Source of the DNA: Caulobacteraceae bacterium
Lineage (GTDB): Bacteria; Pseudomonadota; Alphaproteobacteria; Caulobacterales; Caulobacteraceae
DNA length: 7,749 nt
Reading direction: 5' to 3'
Assembly (NCBI GenBank): GCA_003136615.1
Contig: PLFA01000208.1
Coordinates: forward strand, 32,577 to 40,325
Part shown: positions 6,790 to 7,749 of the stretch, one piece after another
How positions within the stretch are numbered: position 1 is the first letter of the stretch
Layout: every line of letters starts with the position of its first letter
Position numbers and translations under genes: made by a program
The notes under the pieces: generated by a model
Seen by the model: only the letters and a program-made list of their open reading frames with translations
The model's database searches: none
What the model was told of the DNA's origin: nothing

Positions 6790-7296
6790 ATGCTCACCGC
6801 CTTCGCGCTTTGGTTGCGCGCCACGCCGTTAAGTATCTCCATCGCCTCCCATGACTGGGTCATCCCGGCCGTGCAGAGCCTCCATATCGTGACGATCGCC
6901 GCCTTGATCGGGTCGATCCTGGTGATCAACCTGCGACTGCTGGGTCTGATTGAGCGGAGCCAGGCGGTCAGCGCTCTGATGGGTCACTACCTGCCCGTAG
7001 TCGCCGTCTCGATTCTTGTCTTGGCCCTGACCGGGGCTGTCCTGATCATGGGCGAGCCGACCCGGGCCCTCTTTCGGATCACCTTCTGGATTAAAATGGC
7101 GCTCGTGCTCGCGGCGGTGATCCTGACCTGGGGCCTCGGCCGCTTCTCGCGGACACGCCTGGCGCTCAGCGGCGACGCGGGCGCCGCCCTGGCGCTTAAG
7201 GGCGGCGCGGTCCTCGCGCTCCTCCTCTGGACCGCGATCATATTCGCGGGCCGGTGGATCGGCTACACCGAAGGCTGGCCGGGCGCGCCCCAATAG
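6790..7296 (+). CDS. DUF6644-like integral membrane protein, first of a tandem pair
   Basis: 168 residues with about four predicted transmembrane segments, near 24-46, 67-88, 97-115 and 138-154, and a short polar C-terminal tail (GRWIGYTEGWPG, 154-165). Segment 1 carries LHIV with His32, then Gly41, and ends in NLRLLGL (47-53). His66 and Pro69 precede segment 2, and Lys102 sits in segment 3. The pattern matches a family I recall as DUF6644, without known function. The histidine at the start of segment 1 could be a heme or metal ligand (inference). Only a weak Shine-Dalgarno is present before ATG 6790; with an 8-base gap after the DUF6152-like gene, translational coupling is plausible. The next gene is a diverged paralogue, which suggests the two may form a heteromeric membrane complex. 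Confidence 0.82.
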   Translation: MLTAFALWLRATPLSISIASHDWVIPAVQSLHIVTIAALIGSILVINLRLLGLIERSQAVSALMGHYLPVVAVSILVLALTGAVLIMGEPTRALFRITFWIKMALVLAAVILTWGLGRFSRTRLALSGDAGAALALKGGAVLALLLWTAIIFAGRWIGYTEGWPGAPQ

Positions 7297-7314
7297 GAAT
7301 GATGGGCCGCGCCA

Positions 7315-7749
7315 ATGGATCTTAACGCCCTCGCCGAGAGCCTGAAGGCGACGCCCATTTCGCAGGCGATCAGCGGCTCCGACGCCCTCTTTCCGCTGCT
7401 CGAGTGCGTGCATGTTCTTGCCGTGGTGACGGTCGTGGGGGCCATCGCCATTGTCGATCTGCGCCTGCTCGGGCTGCGCGCCCGGGGCCGTCACGTTCAG
7501 GAGCTGTTGCATCAGTTCGTGCCCGTGACCCTCGGGGCGTTCGCGGTGGGCTTCGTTGCGGGCGCCCTGATGTTCATCGCCAAGCCGGACACCTATCTCG
7601 CCAACGCCTTCTTTCTGGTGAAGATGCTGCTCCTGGCCATGGCGGGCGCCAATGCGATCACCTTTCACCTTCTCTTCAGCCGCGACCTGGCTGGGGTCGG
7701 GCCCGGCGTCGCCGCGCCTCTTCCCGCGCGCCTGAGCGGACTTTTCTCC
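7315..7749 (+). CDS. DUF6644-like integral membrane protein, second of the tandem pair (3' end outside window)
   Basis: An open frame of 145 codons runs from ATG 7315 to the window edge with no stop. The translation begins MDLNALAESLKATPIS and aligns with the upstream protein over its whole visible length: LKATPIS/LRATPLS, CVHVLAVVTVVGA with His33 against LHIV with His32, DLRLLGL (48-54) against NLRLLGL, FVPV against YLPV, GALM against GAVL, and Lys103 against Lys102. Three hydrophobic segments are complete (about 25-47, 68-89, 98-118); the fourth should lie past the edge. Identity outside these motifs is low, so the duplication is old or the genes arose separately within the family. The ribosome-binding site is probably AGGAA at 7295-7299, overlapping the upstream stop, with a rather long 15-base spacing. 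Nearby ATGs at 7299 and 7302 are in other frames. Confidence 0.85.
   Translation, partial: MDLNALAESLKATPISQAISGSDALFPLLECVHVLAVVTVVGAIAIVDLRLLGLRARGRHVQELLHQFVPVTLGAFAVGFVAGALMFIAKPDTYLANAFFLVKMLLLAMAGANAITFHLLFSRDLAGVGPGVAAPLPARLSGLFS

Noticed and set aside
6829..7668. A 279-codon - strand open frame across both DUF6644-like genes
   Set aside because: The translation is a charged, His/Gln/Gly/Arg-rich shadow of two membrane proteins that align with each other in the + frame. It also crosses the gap between them.

Overview
The window is GC-rich DNA with gene families and a codon style typical of an alphaproteobacterium. It most resembles the Caulobacterales (Caulobacter/Phenylobacterium) or Sphingomonadales. 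The placement rests on family resemblance (TonB receptor plus Tat-exported PhoD, a FadD19-like CoA ligase, the DUF6152/DUF6644 families) and not on a marker gene. Coding density is very high. No tRNA, rRNA, CRISPR, insertion sequence or integrase is visible, and nothing suggests recent gene transfer.

Left part (1-2321, + strand): the C-terminal 163 codons of a TonB-dependent outer-membrane receptor, then 38 bases later a complete twin-arginine-exported PhoD-type alkaline phosphatase/phosphodiesterase. Together they look like a scavenging unit in which the receptor moves a substrate or product across the outer membrane and PhoD cleaves phosphate esters in the periplasm.

Middle (2417-5340): a class III PLP-dependent omega-amino acid (beta-alanine):pyruvate-type aminotransferase on the + strand, converging on a fatty-acid/steroid-side-chain-type acyl-CoA synthetase on the - strand. 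The two genes share their ends: both stop codons lie in one TTAA tetranucleotide, so no intergenic terminator is possible.

Right part (5341-7749, + strand): after a 191-base divergent intergenic region holding a perfect 9-bp inverted repeat and an adjoining 8-bp palindrome, there is a tight run of four envelope genes of unknown function. They are a secreted protein of 276 residues, a small exported DUF6152-like protein whose predicted mature N-terminus is His-His, and two tandem, diverged, multi-pass DUF6644-like membrane proteins. The last is cut by the window edge at 7749. Gaps are 11, 8 and 18 bases, so they are probably one transcript. This cassette is the best candidate here for an undescribed system. 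A metal- or heme-related envelope function is a hypothesis drawn from conserved histidines, not something the sequence proves.
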